In this document: positions 34,131 through 45,849 of the stretch, piece by piece | How the letters are laid out: each line of letters starts with the position of its first letter | Numbering within the stretch: the stretch's first letter is position 1 | Origin: Amphiura filiformis | Lineage: Eukaryota > Echinodermata > Ophiuroidea > Amphilepidida > Amphiuridae | Length of the DNA: 64,000 nucleotides | Reading direction: 5' to 3' | Assembly: GCF_039555335.1 (NCBI RefSeq) | Contig: NC_092635.1 | Span: forward strand, 51,232,052-51,296,051 | Notes under the pieces: model-generated | What the model was told of the DNA's origin: nothing | Database searches by the model: none | What the model saw: the letters and a program-made list of their open reading frames with translations, nothing else | Translations under genes and position numbers: made by a program

Positions 34131-34366
34131 TCCGTGGAATTGACCCATGCGTTATGCAATCGCTCATTTCTTCGCAATCAGTCAACCGATTGACGTATAA
34201 GATACAGAATTTGCTGTCGTAGTGCACGTTACATACATACATAAAGGTGATTTAAGGCGCTTATGCAAAAAATTGGTCTAAACGCACAAAACTACATTAC
34301 CAACAACAAACATTGACCAGCCAGTGGAAAACAAGAAAAGTCAATGTAAAGACAAAATGAAAAATA

Positions 34367-34655
34367 CTAAAAATTGTACAAGTGAGTTTTCAACAGCTTT
34401 TTGAATTGTATGAGAGAAGAAGCTTCCCGTACGTTCCGTGGCAGGTTGTTCCAGATGGACGGTCCAGCAGCTGTAAATGACTTATCACCACAGGTTAACT
34501 TGCACACGGGAATTTTTAGGAGAGTTCTTACCAGGACAGATCTTGTAACAGGGCCACTGGAATGTGTAGGCTTAATACTAATTGAATCGATGAGGTATCG
34601 TGGTGCGGAGTCAGTCAGGCACTTATAAATCAGAAGACAGAGTTTGAATTGGTTA
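34367..34655 (-). mobile_element. LINE ORF2 C-terminal fragment
   Basis: The minus strand reads KLCLLIYKCLTDSAPRYLID, then LTCGDKSFTAAGPSIWNNLP, then FKKLLKTHLYNF and a stop. 'GD.SF..A.P..WN.LP' and 'FK..LKTHL' are the classic C-terminal end of CR1/L2/Rex1-type LINE proteins. The upstream part of the element is missing. GCTGTCGTAGTGCACGTTAC at 34211 and its mirror at 34804 bracket the fragment. Confidence 0.85.
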
Positions 34656-34659
34656 CGTT

Positions 34660-35685
34660 AGTAACCATTGGTTACTGCTCCAAGCCTGGGCTAATACACC
34701 TGTTCCGAATTTTGATATGCCATAGGCTTTGTGTTGTGATCATTTCGATCAGTGGTTCGTAACAAAGAAAGCGTGATCCAGTTGACCTGGCAACGGCCAT
34801 ATTGTAACGTGCACTACGACAGCGAATAAGATGGGCTACAAGCTGATGTTTAGATTTTGATGTCTATTTCTCGACTTACGTCCAAATTTATTCGCCCGGT
34901 ATGCTTTTCTGGAACACCCTGTATATTCCTATTACCAAATGAAACGCACCAAATCCTAATTGTTCTAGTTGAACCTTATTGGCAATAAGAGTGAAATTCT
35001 GACAGGGTTGCTTGATTTAAAAATCATGTTGATTTAAATCACGATTTAAATCGCGATTTCAATCAACTTTTTAATTTTATACCATTTTTGATAGGTGAAT
35101 TTCTTTCACTTTTGGATACAATTAGAATACTTCAATGGTGTCATTTTATCGATTACCAAAGAAAATTAATCTTCAAGGTGCAGAATTCAACAGGGTTTTC
35201 CATGATTTTTCCCCAATTCTTTTTCTTTGATTATTTCACATGTAAAAACATGTTTTGAATTTTTGTAAATACCTGATAAGATTGCTTATTATGTCCAGCA
35301 TTCCACCAGTCTCTTTTGACTTTGTCATGGGGTATAGCTGTTCTTGAAATTAAAATTGTTTTACATTTTTTTTTAATCCGATTTAAATTTGTTTTTAAAT
35401 CCGATTTTTTTATATTTTCTTTTAAAAAAAATCAGCAACCCTGAATTCTGATATTTAGGAAAATCTTGCATTTTGACATGATGTTTTCATGACCACAATT
35501 ACATAATTTAGACTTGCGTAAAAGCTACCTGAAAAGTCTTTAATAAAAAAAAATGGTTTTAGATCAATTAAAAATCCGTTTGCTAAAAATTAGACTGCAT
35601 AAACTTTGCATTTGTGATCATCACAGCAAGGTACAAAAAAAACCTAAAATATAAAAATTTGACTTTTAGTAACAAATAAAAATCA
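34660..35685. other. Spacer with ATTTAAATC-rich stretch
   Basis: 35020-35065 and 35380-35440 carry inverted GATTTAAATC-type motifs near the ends of an AT-rich segment, and may be an old element. No gene. Confidence 0.35.
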
Positions 35686-36020
35686 TCAATTGAAATGCGG
35701 GTAATTAAATGCAACCGCTCTCGAAAAGTGTTGATTCCGGTAATTACTTTAACTCCGTTGTCAATTGAAATGTAGGTACTAATGTGCAACTAGCCCTACC
35801 ACAGGGCCTTTTTTTACCCACTATATACTCCGAGACACCATGCTATATCCTGAGAACTGCTAAAAACCAAGTGACAGCTCACAACCCACTCAGCGGTTTA
35901 GTGGGTTTCAGTTCTCGGCGTATCTCGGAAGCGTGTAAGAAGAAGAAAAATGGCCCTGTGGTAGGGCTATGTGCAACCGCTCTCGAAATGTGTTGATCCC
36001 GATAAAAACTGTAACTCCAT
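35686..36020. repeat. 75-bp tandem repeat interrupted by a MITE
   Basis: Units begin TCAATTGAAATG at 35686 and 35761 and contain CAACCGCTCTCGAAA. The second unit is split by the element at 35791-35969. Confidence 0.75.
35791..35969. mobile_element. TAGCCCTACC MITE with 8-bp duplication
   Basis: Ends TAGCCCTACCACAGGGCC and GGCCCTGTGGTAGGGCTA are perfect mirrors. Exact flank repeat TGTGCAAC at 35783-35790 and 35970-35977. 179 bp, no coding capacity. Confidence 0.85.
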
Positions 36021-36189
36021 TGTTTTTCTCTTCGTAGCCAAGTATCCTTGTATTTTTTTCTGTTCGTAATATGTACATGTTTTATACAGTTATAGTTCCT
36101 ATATTCAACTTCAGTTGCTTATAAGGTCTAACCTTAATCTAAAGATCTTCTTGATTGTCTAATCTTAATCTATAGATCTTCGTGATCGG

Positions 36190-37979
36190 TTAAGCAAAAT
36201 GCCATTCCAGCATTCTGTCCATTCCACGCGTCATGTTCACGCTGGCACGAACATTACGTCTATAACAAAATGGAACGACCTTGTTGGAGTTGCCACGTCG
36301 AAAGTCACGCAGCTGTACCCCTTCACTTTGCTTCACCGTCTGAAATGACGGCGGATTCGCAGACTGAGAATCTTTGTTAACTGCCAGATATTCCGCTCTT
36401 AAATATGTAACAAACCAATTCATGTTGTTGAAGTATTCTTGGCAGAAAAACATGCCTCGAGATCTATCTATAACTTTGTCGCATTCCTCAGCCAAAGCCA
36501 ATGGGTGTTTCAGTCTAGATAGCATGGCTTCGTCATCACTGTTGATATCATTAGCTGCTAAAATTGCGCACAATGCCATTTCTTCTGAACGTTGAGTTGG
36601 ACAGGGTACATGGGTGGCTGAAACCTGTGAAAGCTGTAACATCTGTAGTCCGTCAGTCATCATGAACATTGAGTAGGGAACGCAGAGATACCAACTCCAG
36701 TATTGAGTAATGATCGTAGCAGACTTGTTCGCACGATTGAGAAGCGGTTTCATCACCTTCAACAAAGCTTGCGTTCCTGAAAAGTCAACAATGTTTGACG
36801 TGAATATGCGATCAAAACGGTCCGATTCTACGTCGACACGCGCTGATATGTCGAAACAGTTGCATATCATGACCGATAAGCGTTGAGCCTCAGCCTTTAT
36901 GCTTGCGATAGTCCGTTTCATCTGATCCGATATGAAGGAATGAAACATCACAACCATTGACTTGTTGTAATGGCGCTTCTTCACTTTCAGGTAATCCCAT
37001 TCACTAAATGGCATCAGATGATAGTCAATGCAAAACACAAATCTACCAGACATAAGGAATAGCAAGGATTCTATGGGTGTTACTTGGGCCGACTGTGTAA
37101 ACATGTAACCTGTCAATGTGGGATTGTCGTATGGAAGATTATGAGATTTTGGATTTTCACCAGGAATGAAATTTCCGTGTTTGTCGTACTCGTCAAACGA
37201 CGGTAACAACTCATTCGGCAAGTCCTTGCGGTACTGTTTCATCCCTTCTTCCATTTCTTGATTTTGGTACAACAATCTCCTGCGCTGTTCTTGGAGATCA
37301 ATGTAATTTGGATGACCCCTCCTACATTCCAACTCCAGCCAAGCTTTCCATACCGGTCGCATGGGAGTTATATCTGTTTCGGAAAGTTTTAAGGCTCCTC
37401 CAGTAACTTTATCTAGGCTATCAGCTGAATAACCTAGCAGGGCTCTTAGGCAATCTATCAGAAACTTGTAATCTTCTGCAGGCAAATGAAGAGAGTACCA
37501 GATGGTTGTGATTCAGAGTACATTATCATCATGTACAGTTGTAGTACATTTCTAGCTTGCACATATGGATCTAAATCGTTGAGTACGGTGTGCAAGGTAC
37601 CTTTGAACTCTTTTGGTAAAGACGCAACTGTATGTATCCAGTTTCTGAGGTTACCGCAACCTGCCGAAAGAATGGTATAACTACCTTCAAGTGGATCTTG
37701 TTCTGATGTCTTCGCTGATCCTGCATCTTCTTTGGATAATTCATTGGTAGGTAAATTTAACATGTCAATAGCTAGTGTATTGCCGACATAATATGGATAT
37801 GTCATTGCCATTCCGGAGCCGGAGCTGATTTTCATCTGAAGAGTTTGAAATTTAACCTTGAGGGCTGCACCTACTTCTCTGATTTCTTGTGTGCGCTTTT
37901 GACAACTTGGCTTGTGGTCTTGAAAGTGTTGCCGTTGGCAGGTTTCTCCGCAGTACCAGGCATTGCAACACGCCGAACA
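36190..37979 (-). pseudogene. G4 exon 2, frameshifted
   Basis: The acceptor TTTATTATCAG precedes TGTTCGGCG. The first frame runs 173 codons to a stop at 37458. The second frame, with residues EDYKFLIDCLRALLG, resumes at about 37485 and runs to the TAA at 36190. Apart from the 22-bp deletion, the exon matches G5 closely. Confidence 0.82.
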
Positions 37980-38350
37980 CTGATAATAAACAAATGAAAA
38001 CGAAACAAATGTAAGTATCCACTTGCGAGATACCCCCTCCCCCACTCTACACAAAATTGGTTAACCAATGCGTGTTCAATTTTTCAAAGTGAATTTTCAT
38101 AAATTATTATTATTAACGTAAACTCGAGGAGAAAAAATAATGTTGTAAGTATTTCGCCGTAAATGGTTGAGGTCTAAAAAACAGACAAGGAAAAAGTTTG
38201 CAACTCATATCGATGATATGATCGTGGGTGCCCCAAATACGATTGGCGCAACAAAGGTAACATGACTTTGCACAGTTACTACTCCAACCAAAGCTTCGTA
38301 AAATATGTAAATGTATTTATTCACTTGCATATCTAAAAGTATACGCATAT

Positions 38351-39010
38351 CTTAAGGGATCTAAAATGAGCGTTTATTGCGTTTCGACAGTATTTTTGTG
38401 GGACATGAGAGCACCTCAGACCTATCGAATTGCATTCTGAATACGAAGCATGTCTTTCTGATATCAAATAATTTTCATTTTTGAAAATCACAGTATAATA
38501 CAAATTTTATGACAAATTATTAGTTTGATATTTTTCAAATTTTTGATATATAACAGTCCTCGAAGTAAATTATATAAATCTAATGATATATTCTTAAAGT
38601 GTATGTAGTAGGAGGAAAAGCCGACGGTCAATTGAAAATTTTGACCTTTCATATTGAAGATATGGATTTTTTCCCAAAAGACCTAATTTTTTTGGTGTTT
38701 TGGGAAAAAATCCATATCTTCAATTCGAAAGGTCAAAATTTTCAATTAATCGTCGGCTTTTCATCCCACCTACATACACTTTAAGTATAAATCATCAGAT
38801 TTATAAAGTTTACTTCAAGTACTGTTAAATATCAAAAATATCAATTTTAATGATTTGCCATAAAATGTGTATTAAATTGCGAATTTCAAAAATCAAAATT
38901 ATTTGATATCAGAAGGACATTCTTCGTATTCAGAATGCAATTCGATATGTCTGATGTGCTCTAATGTCCCACAATAAATACTGTCCAAACGTTCATACCC
39001 AGCCCTTAAG
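38351..39010. mobile_element. Foldback palindrome in the G4 intron, about 310-bp arms
   Basis: Ends are CTTAAGGG and CCCTTAAG. Arms pair throughout, e.g. GAATTGCATTCTGAATACGA with its mirror near 38922, and AAAAAATCCATATCTTCAAT around the centre. The loop is about 15-25 bases near 38680. Absent from the matching place in the G5 intron. Confidence 0.85.
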
Positions 39011-39165
39011 GACACTAAAATTAAATTGCAAAAAAAGTAGTCGATAGATATGGAACTTTGATACATTGTTTTTTTATTCCAAGTTATACGCATTTGAAGG
39101 ACAAAAGATCGAGTTTCAAAAGTGACAAATTTAGATATTTTGTAATTTAGTTTTAGTGTCCTTAG
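39008..39165. mobile_element. Small TIR element abutting the foldback
   Basis: AAGGACACTAAAATTAAATT and AATTTAGTTTTAGTGTCCTT are inverted ends. It starts where the foldback ends, sharing the TTAAGG. Confidence 0.6.
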
Positions 39166-39681
39166 AGGTCCGTCACCCGATCTACAGCATCATCCCCCCC
39201 CCCCCATTTTTCTCATTGTTGATACCATATAATGGATCATACTTTTCTCATTACCATCTTACAATTTGACGCTTCAAATCGTGTATTTCCGGAGAAATCT
39301 TGAAGAAAAAACATCTTCCTTTGGTCACTGCTTTATCGAAATTTCACACTGCACGGGTGATTCTGGGCAGTCAAACAATGAAATCGGGATGAATTTGAGA
39401 CACTATAATGATATGAACATAAAGTAAAAAATAACAAATAGGGCCTACTTAGGTGGGATATACCAGACGGGGACCCAGCTATGGCTGCCATTGAGGTGTA
39501 GGAATGTGTGAAATCGGATTCGTCTATATCGCCCTGCTGACGCCCTGCACTACAACGTTCACGCGGTACCTATACATTGAACCATATCATGCTGAACACT
39601 CGCACCTGTAAGATTATTATCTTTGAAAGAGCGGTATTGTATTCAATCTATGATTGCAGACAACACATATGCACAGGTGAT

Positions 39682-40005
39682 CAGGCCTTGCCGTTTAGAT
39701 TTTAAAGGCGAGTGGTTAATCACTCGCTAGCACGAAGCTTGGCGAGTGGTCGATTTTTCACAAATACCACTTATTTGGGTATAATAATAAAGTAGAGCTT
39801 CGACAGTCGAAGCGCGCTCAAATTTGTGACTTTCTGCTCTTAGAGAGGGCACAGACTCGATTTAATGCTGAATTGGCTAGTTTTTGGAGATTCGCAGTGA
39901 GTGGTATTAAGTGTCTATGGCGAGTGGAAAATCGCTCACTAGAAATCGAGTTTGGGCGAGCGGTGGCGAGCGAGAGCGATCGCTCGCCTCAAACGGCAAG
40001 GCCTG
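39682..40005. mobile_element. CAGGCCTTGCCGTTT element
   Basis: Perfect 15-bp ends, CAGGCCTTGCCGTTT and AAACGGCAAGGCCTG. Flanked by GGTGAT at 39676-39681 and 40006-40011. It splits another repeat that is uninterrupted at 62580-62745. Interior GC-rich GCGAGCGAT repeats; no ORF. Confidence 0.8.
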
Positions 40006-40349
40006 GGTGATGAGCAACCTGCTTGTTGTAATGCTGGGTGATATAGTCAAAAATTGTATTCATCTATTGCTATGGTAGTTAATCCGATTATGACGTCACT
40101 TCTACAGCGAATAGTACACCTCAGAGAGGGTAGGTCATGGTTTTAGTATTTTGATAATCGGGACTCAGAAGCTAAGTCCATGTTGCCTTTCTACATTCTT
40201 TATGCTAGAAGTGGGTGTTACAAACTGTCAGCTGTGTTTTTAATTCAACACTTTTCCCATCTGCTGTTGATATTTGGAATGTGGCACAGGGGGGGGCACT
40301 TCAATTTGAAATGGATATAGGTGTAGGGCTGGCACTTTCGCACTAAGGG

Positions 40350-40790
40350 GCATTCGGTGAGAGCAAAATGTAAAAAATATGGGGTCATTGGGTGAGAGCA
40401 TGATTTTGGCATTCGGTGAGAGCAAAATGTAAAAAATATGGGGTCATTGGGTGAGAACATGACCTTTTTTAATTGAAATCTTTGGGTGAGAGCCGAAACA
40501 GCGCAACAGAAACCTCGAAAATCGAATTTCTAGTTCTAATGGCTTCAAATTTCTTTGTTTTATCAAAATAAGTGACAAAATCAGTGATAAATGAAAGTTG
40601 CTGTTACAATTGAACAAGTAAGGGTCTTTGGGTGATAGATCAAATGAAAAAATAAGGGGTCTTCTGGTGACAGAACATGTGTTCGTAAAAAATATGGGGT
40701 CTTTGGGTGACAGCGATGCTGAAAAAGGGGTCTTAACAGCCCTACATACGCGTCACCTCCAAAGCTGGAGTGCCCCCCCCCCCGGGTGTG
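40350..40790. repeat. 59-bp tandem units in a C-tract element
   Basis: Two near-identical units start at 40351 and 40410 (CATTCGGTGAGAGCAAAATG). Looser GGGGTCTTTGGGTGA units follow to 40740, ending in a C tract and CCGGG. Part of the same element group as 42180-42300. Confidence 0.65.
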
Positions 40791-40951
40791 GCACAGGTGG
40801 CTACATCTTAAAGCTTCATAAGGTGGCTTCCCGGGACAGAGGTAAATTTAAGAATAAAAGGTGAACTTATAGTCATACACCCCAGACAAACTAGTCTATG
40901 GTCATACCTCTCTCAGTTTGTAAATTTAAATATCTGATCTTATAGCCATAC

Positions 40952-41143
40952 CTCCGAGTCTTTCAGTTGCTTAGACACTTTGCCGCATTTTGCATTTGAG
41001 CACTGCTTCGGTCTCCATTCTGCGCATTCTGGCGTGTGTCTCCACTGATCACGAAAACGGCATTTTTCGCTGCAGACTTCACAAGCAACGTCCCTTTCGA
41101 TTGGATTTTCACATCGCCAGCAACAACCAAGTTGGACATCCAT
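40952..41143 (-). CDS. G4 coding exon 1, with damaged first MYND finger
   Basis: 64 codons starting MDVQLGCCWRCENPIE. Compared with G5, 18 bases are missing near 41074. The lost segment is bounded by GCAG on both sides in G5, so slippage or microhomology repair is likely. The donor GAG then GTATGG is intact. Confidence 0.75.
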
Positions 41144-41879
41144 TGTCTAAACAGGAATAATAGATTTACACGAAATAACATTACTAATAATTTTTAATAA
41201 ACAGGTCTACAATAGGCTTTCCAGAAAATAAATGCACACCCCCGATGCACACCCTTATAGAGAAATAACTTTTCAATCATAAAAATGTCTGGATTTCCAA
41301 GTCTGCTTTCTGAAAACAATTGGAATTCCAGTTGCTAATGTCACTTGAAAAAGCCTGGAAAACCAATTTAAATGAAGGAAAAATCACGGAAATGTCCCAA
41401 ATGAGCTCTCAAATTGAGGATTTCTGATTTTGAACCATTTTTCTGCTGGATTTTTTCGCCTTTGGACACTTTGAAAGTCTGGATTTCCAACAATCACGAC
41501 TGGACAAAAAGTCCGGAAATCCGAACTCCTCTATAAGGGGTGTACATCTATTTTCTGGAGTAGCCCAATGTAGAGAAAATAAAAAGGTATTGATATTTAA
41601 CAATGTGTAAAAAAAAATCATTTACACATTTCTATAAAGTGAAGGATAAGTCATTCAAATTGTCATTTGATATTTTTGTAATGAAAATTTGGCATAAAAT
41701 GAAGAAAAGAGCAGTATTGTCGAAGTTGAACCACTAGCAGGTTATGTTAGTACATCTATGGCAATGACACCGGTGCCAAAATCTTAATTTTGATGATTTT
41801 TACGATCGTCCGGATGAGCAATCATGTACGATTTCCTTCAGATTTTGAATTTGTTATTCTATACTCAAAATGCTAGTAA
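41144..41879. other. G4 5' flank
   Basis: The first 75 bases match the G5 5' flank (TTTACACGAAAT, AACAGGTCTACAAT-like). AAGTGAAGGATAAGTC at 41639 recurs at 59101. No further gene. Confidence 0.4.
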
Positions 41880-42080
41880 TAATTGTCAGGAATGGTTTCT
41901 ATCTATTTTGAGCTGAAATTACAAGTTAAAGTGAAAGAAACCCTGCTGTGTTGACCTACAAACACAACAAATTTGGCCGATTCCATATTAGGTGCAAGTT
42001 GGGACATGTGTAAACATTACTAATATGAAAAAAAAATTAACCAATTTCATAAAATCGTACATTATGGATTTAATGAGTGC
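41880..42080. repeat. Repeat, inverted copy of 57830-58110
   Basis: GTGAAAGAAACCCTGC, TGACCTACAAACACAACA, TTGGCCGATTCCAT and ATCGTACATTAT are found inverted at 57830-58080. Its end resembles the palindromic element at 59683. Confidence 0.6.
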
Positions 42081-42972
42081 ATTGTAGTATCTAAAGAAGA
42101 ATCTTGTTGTATTTAATGCACATTTTAGTGCTATTGGGGACCGTTCACAAACACAAATTTCAATTGACTAATTGTTCAATAAAGGGGTCATTCATGTAGG
42201 CTACTGAAAAAATGGGGTCATTGGGTGTAGGATTTGCCAAAAAATACCGGGGTCTTTTCATGGGCACATGACGTATGGGGAGTGCCCCCCCCCCCCGGGA
42301 TATAGGTGTTTTCTATGAGTCAAAGGCCATAACTTCTGGGTGGCAACTTAATCTTCCTGGGGTAAATCTTCTACAGGGGATCCCAGCATGGGGTCAAAGG
42401 TTATATGGGATCAAATTTGACCCCACGTACCCTAATCTTTGACACCATGGTGGGACCCCAGGAAAATCCCCCCCTGACTGTTCTGATCCGCCACTATGGC
42501 CAAAATTTATTTGTTTGTTTGCAAAAAAAAAGGGAAAAAAGTCTAGTGTAATTTTAGGTTAGGTCGGGTTACGCAAATCAAACAATATTTTATAGGCCTA
42601 ACAGACACGCACAAGGTCATTAAGATGTATGTATTACTAGATTAGTCACATGCAGTTTCTATTCTGATAATTCGGTTAAAAATAACGGTATTTTTTAGCT
42701 GAAGATGCTGATACTTACCTACACTCGGAAGCTCCTTGCCGTACTTTATTTCCCGGCTACTTATTAACACACAACAACCACTTTCTACTAATAGGCCTAC
42801 GTCGCGTCGTTATAATTAGGATAATCCTACGTTTAAAGCAATATTATAAGAACTGTTTCATAAGAAGGTTGCTCTCTTCGTTGAACTCGTGACTAAAACA
42901 TGTAAAATAAAATCGTGAAATGTTGCTGCTTGGGTGATAGTCACGCTTTAATGAAAAGGAGCGTGACTGCAG

Positions 42973-43813
42973 ACACCGTATAATGATTCCGGAATAAGCC
43001 GACTATCTGTGTACCACGCACTCCTCCCTTCGTCATACATAAATTCGCCTAGCCCCATTTCCCTAAAATAAATTTTTCAAAAATTCACACTTGGCAGAGG
43101 TGGGCCTCGATCCCGCGCCGCTTGCCACTAACATTGCTAACTTCATATCGCGTATAGAATTAACAATATAAAGACAGAAAATGTACCATATTTTCAGAAT
43201 TCACCTTAAATGTGTATTATAGAGCTACCACTTTAATCTTGTTGAATTCTCAAGCACGAGGGGCCTATGATACATATACAATACATAATCGATTTTGATT
43301 TGAAGCACGTGGTCTGTGCTCAGGACATCGCGTCGGTTTGTAAGATGGGTCTGGATTTTTGCAATTTATAGGAGAAGTCCACATAGGTCCCCAAAGTTTC
43401 TTTTAGATATTAAAAAATTAGATTCCCATAAAGACGAAACAGTAATCTTTAGTTGGGACCTATGTAAATTTTAAATAACATTTTCACCAACAATTCAGTG
43501 TTAATTTTTACTAAATTCAGAAAATATTTTGGCGTATATAAAATTGAAATAAAATTCTCTGCCTCATAAAACTCAGCACGATTTGGTATCACGAATCGTT
43601 ATATATGATGTACAGTTAATATTCAAAAATTCTTTTATACATATGCTTCAGTTTTTACACAAAAAATATTTCATTGAAAACCCTCCCACTCGGTTTAAAA
43701 AGGTAATCAGGCTTCCTCAGCATGTGCAATAAATTAGCATTAAAAATTTTCTTATTATAGCAGCCTTTTAGAAACACTTGCTGAATCGCGATCACTGCTG
43801 TAGCATGTACATG
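42973..43813. other. Segment private to block A
   Basis: The paired block joins CTGCAG directly to CCTGTGACGCGATG near 60966, while here 841 bases intervene. AT-rich, no ORF; insertion here or deletion in block B. Confidence 0.5.
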
Positions 43814-44229
43814 TACCTGTGACGCGATGTCTCACGGTTTCATGATTTATCAGTCCACAACCCTCGTACCATATTATGCTCACGCAATACTGTATCCACT
43901 TCGGTAGCCTGTGTATTCCAACCGTTTAAGGTAGCTATGAATAATTAATCAGGTTACATCAAATATTCTATGTCAAATATTCGGAGTCTGGTCTGGCCTT
44001 TATTGCTGTCCTATAAAGCTGTATCGAAGGGTAATTTTACCAAATATATGGACCCATATCCATATATATTTGTATTGTATATCACCTTAATTTTTCACTG
44101 GGTGGGGACTTAAGGATATTGAGATCAAGGGTCATCTGGGGTCTGATGAGGTATGTATGCACAATACTAAAAATTCATATTCCCTTGAATATATCAATAT
44201 TACCAATTTTGGTTTAAATACTTCTTAGT

Positions 44230-44565
44230 TTCAGTTTATTGTTTAAAAAACCCTTAAAAAACAAGACACAAGATCATTTCAATTCACATCAATAGTACAG
44301 AATGTATGAAACTACAAATATATCAACCAATACATGACCAAAATAAGTGCTACAAAGTTTTACAAATTTTAATGGAAGATAAAACATTTTGGGACATGGC
44401 CAAAATAGGCGCTACAAGCTGCTACAGGCACTACAAAGTTATAATAACGATAAAATATAATAATAACAAACAATGAAATTAAGGAAGATGCAGCATTTTG
44501 GGATGTGGATAATGTACATTAAAAAACTACGTAGTTTACACAGTTTAATCCAATGATCATTAACT
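44230..44565. repeat. GGCGCTACAAAGTT repeat, copy A
   Basis: Shares ACAAGACACAAGATCATTTC, CCAAAATAGGCGCTACAA and GAAGATGCAGCATTTTGGGA with copies at 47940-48165 and 50660-50960. Confidence 0.6.
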
Positions 44566-44568
44566 TAG

Positions 44569-44769
44569 GCAAAAAAAAATATGGTTTGTCTCAAAGCTCA
44601 CGAGTGGTTTGAAAACAAATGCGAAATGCAATTTTTTATATTTTTTTTATTCCCGACCTTTTTTATGGTATTTGGAGAAAAAAATCTGATTTTCGCCGAA
44701 TTTTTCCGGAAAAACTAAAAAACTAAAAAATGCGTACGCGAGCTTTGAGACAAACTTTTTTTTTTGGCC
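44569..44769. mobile_element. TIR element inserted in repeat copy A
   Basis: GTTTGTCTCAAAGCTC and GAGCTTTGAGACAAAC are inverted, flanked by A and T runs and GGC/GCC. The repeat continues on the right with TTTTGATG and GGATGGATATTCATT. Confidence 0.65.
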
Positions 44770-44869
44770 TTTTGATGTTTTTGATGTGGATGGATATTCA
44801 TTAACAGATTTTTCAATCAATATTTTTCTTTCCTCTTCACTAAAACGTTTACATAACATACATTGTAAG

Positions 44870-45175
44870 CCTAATGAAATCCATCTCCCAATTAAAAAAA
44901 ATCACACTGCACTTCCCAGCAAACACAAAAATGATCTTAAATTGTTTATTCAAAAAGTATTTTTTAATAATAACATTTAAATGCTGTGTTATATATAAAG
45001 GTCATGAAAATGTATTTAAAATGTTATTGTTATATATTTTGGGCAAACATTTTTGCAAAATATTTTGTCAACACTTGCACAACACATTCTGTTTAGAATG
45101 TTTTCCCATCAGGTTTTCAAAAATGAGATTTGAATGTTATTAAACCACAGGTTTTTCTACCCTTTACATAACCAG
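44870..45175. repeat. CCCAGCAAACAC element
   Basis: Starts CCCAGCAAACAC at 44917 and carries AAATATTTTGTCAACACTTG, also seen near 270. Same family as 1-430. Confidence 0.45.
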
Positions 45176-45180
45176 TCAAC

Positions 45181-45643
45181 ATTAATAGGTAAATTTTCAC
45201 GGGAAAATTTTCTGGACACGTGACCAATGCGTATCAATGTGAGTGTAACCTCGAGCCTGATCTCTGACCCCCGGCGGTGACCTCGCTATTCAAGTCTTAG
45301 TAATTTTGAATTGGAATTGTATTTTTGACCGCAATTTTGATAGAAATTTGTGCATTGCAAATTTATTAAATATTATGTTATCTTAATTTTTCACAATATC
45401 ATCAAAACGTAATTTCAAAAATATCTATCTACGGAAAAAAATATTTATCTACGGAAACTCTTACCATAACATTATTAACTTGCGACAAGTAACTTATTTT
45501 GCCTCAAAGGAGGAATTCTTCCTATTCAAATACATTGGAAGAACACCCGCTGTGCTCGGGGTCACATTCCATAATGCTAATATGTCTGCGCCCATGGGTG
45601 TCACGTGTCCAGAAAATTTTCCCGTGAAAATTTACCTATTAAT
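45181..45643. mobile_element. TIR element, ATTAATAGGTAAATTT ends
   Basis: About 44-bp perfect ends at 45181-45224 and 45600-45643 (ATTAATAGGTAAATTTTCAC and onward to GGACACGTGAC). Interior unrelated to known proteins. Confidence 0.8.
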
Positions 45644-45849
45644 TCTGACTGATAACCAGACATTTAAACGTTTTACGTTGTGTTTGCTGAAGGTGCACGA
45701 TAGCCCCTTCTTCCAACTAATAAGTTTATTTTGAAATTTATCAACAGGACCAATAGCTAAGTTGTTTTTTTACAGTCAATGAAATAATCTTCTGACAAAT
45801 AAAACAAGGAAATCAAGAATGGTTAAGTTGTCAGCGCTTACACCCATTT

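Larger units (their letters stand above)
36190..41143 (-). pseudogene. G4: broken double-MYND / DUF4470-like gene
   Basis: Exons are complement(40952..41143) and complement(36190..37979), with the same phase-0 junction as its paralogues. Exon 2 lacks 22 bases that its sister G5 has, between GGTTGTGATTC and AGAGTACATT near 37515. This shifts the frame: about 237 residues would be made from the MDV start, ending inside the DUF4470-like core. The downstream frame stays open for 431 codons and keeps the motifs DRIFTSNIVDFSGTQ and VVPFCYRRNVR, so the break is young. Exon 1 has also lost six codons (GEAKYC in G5), which removes one zinc ligand of finger 1. Either a recent pseudogene or a truncated allele; an assembly error at the 22-bp site cannot be excluded. 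Confidence 0.8.
36020..43935. repeat. Segmental duplication block A (contains G4)
   Basis: Exons, 3' flank (from about 36020) and 5' flank of G4 align with 53405-61095. In the far 5' flank, CACACTCGGAAGCTCCT, GTTGAACTCGTGACTAAAAC and ACCATATTATGCTCACGCAA are shared. The block has many private insertions, mostly in the intron. Confidence 0.75.
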
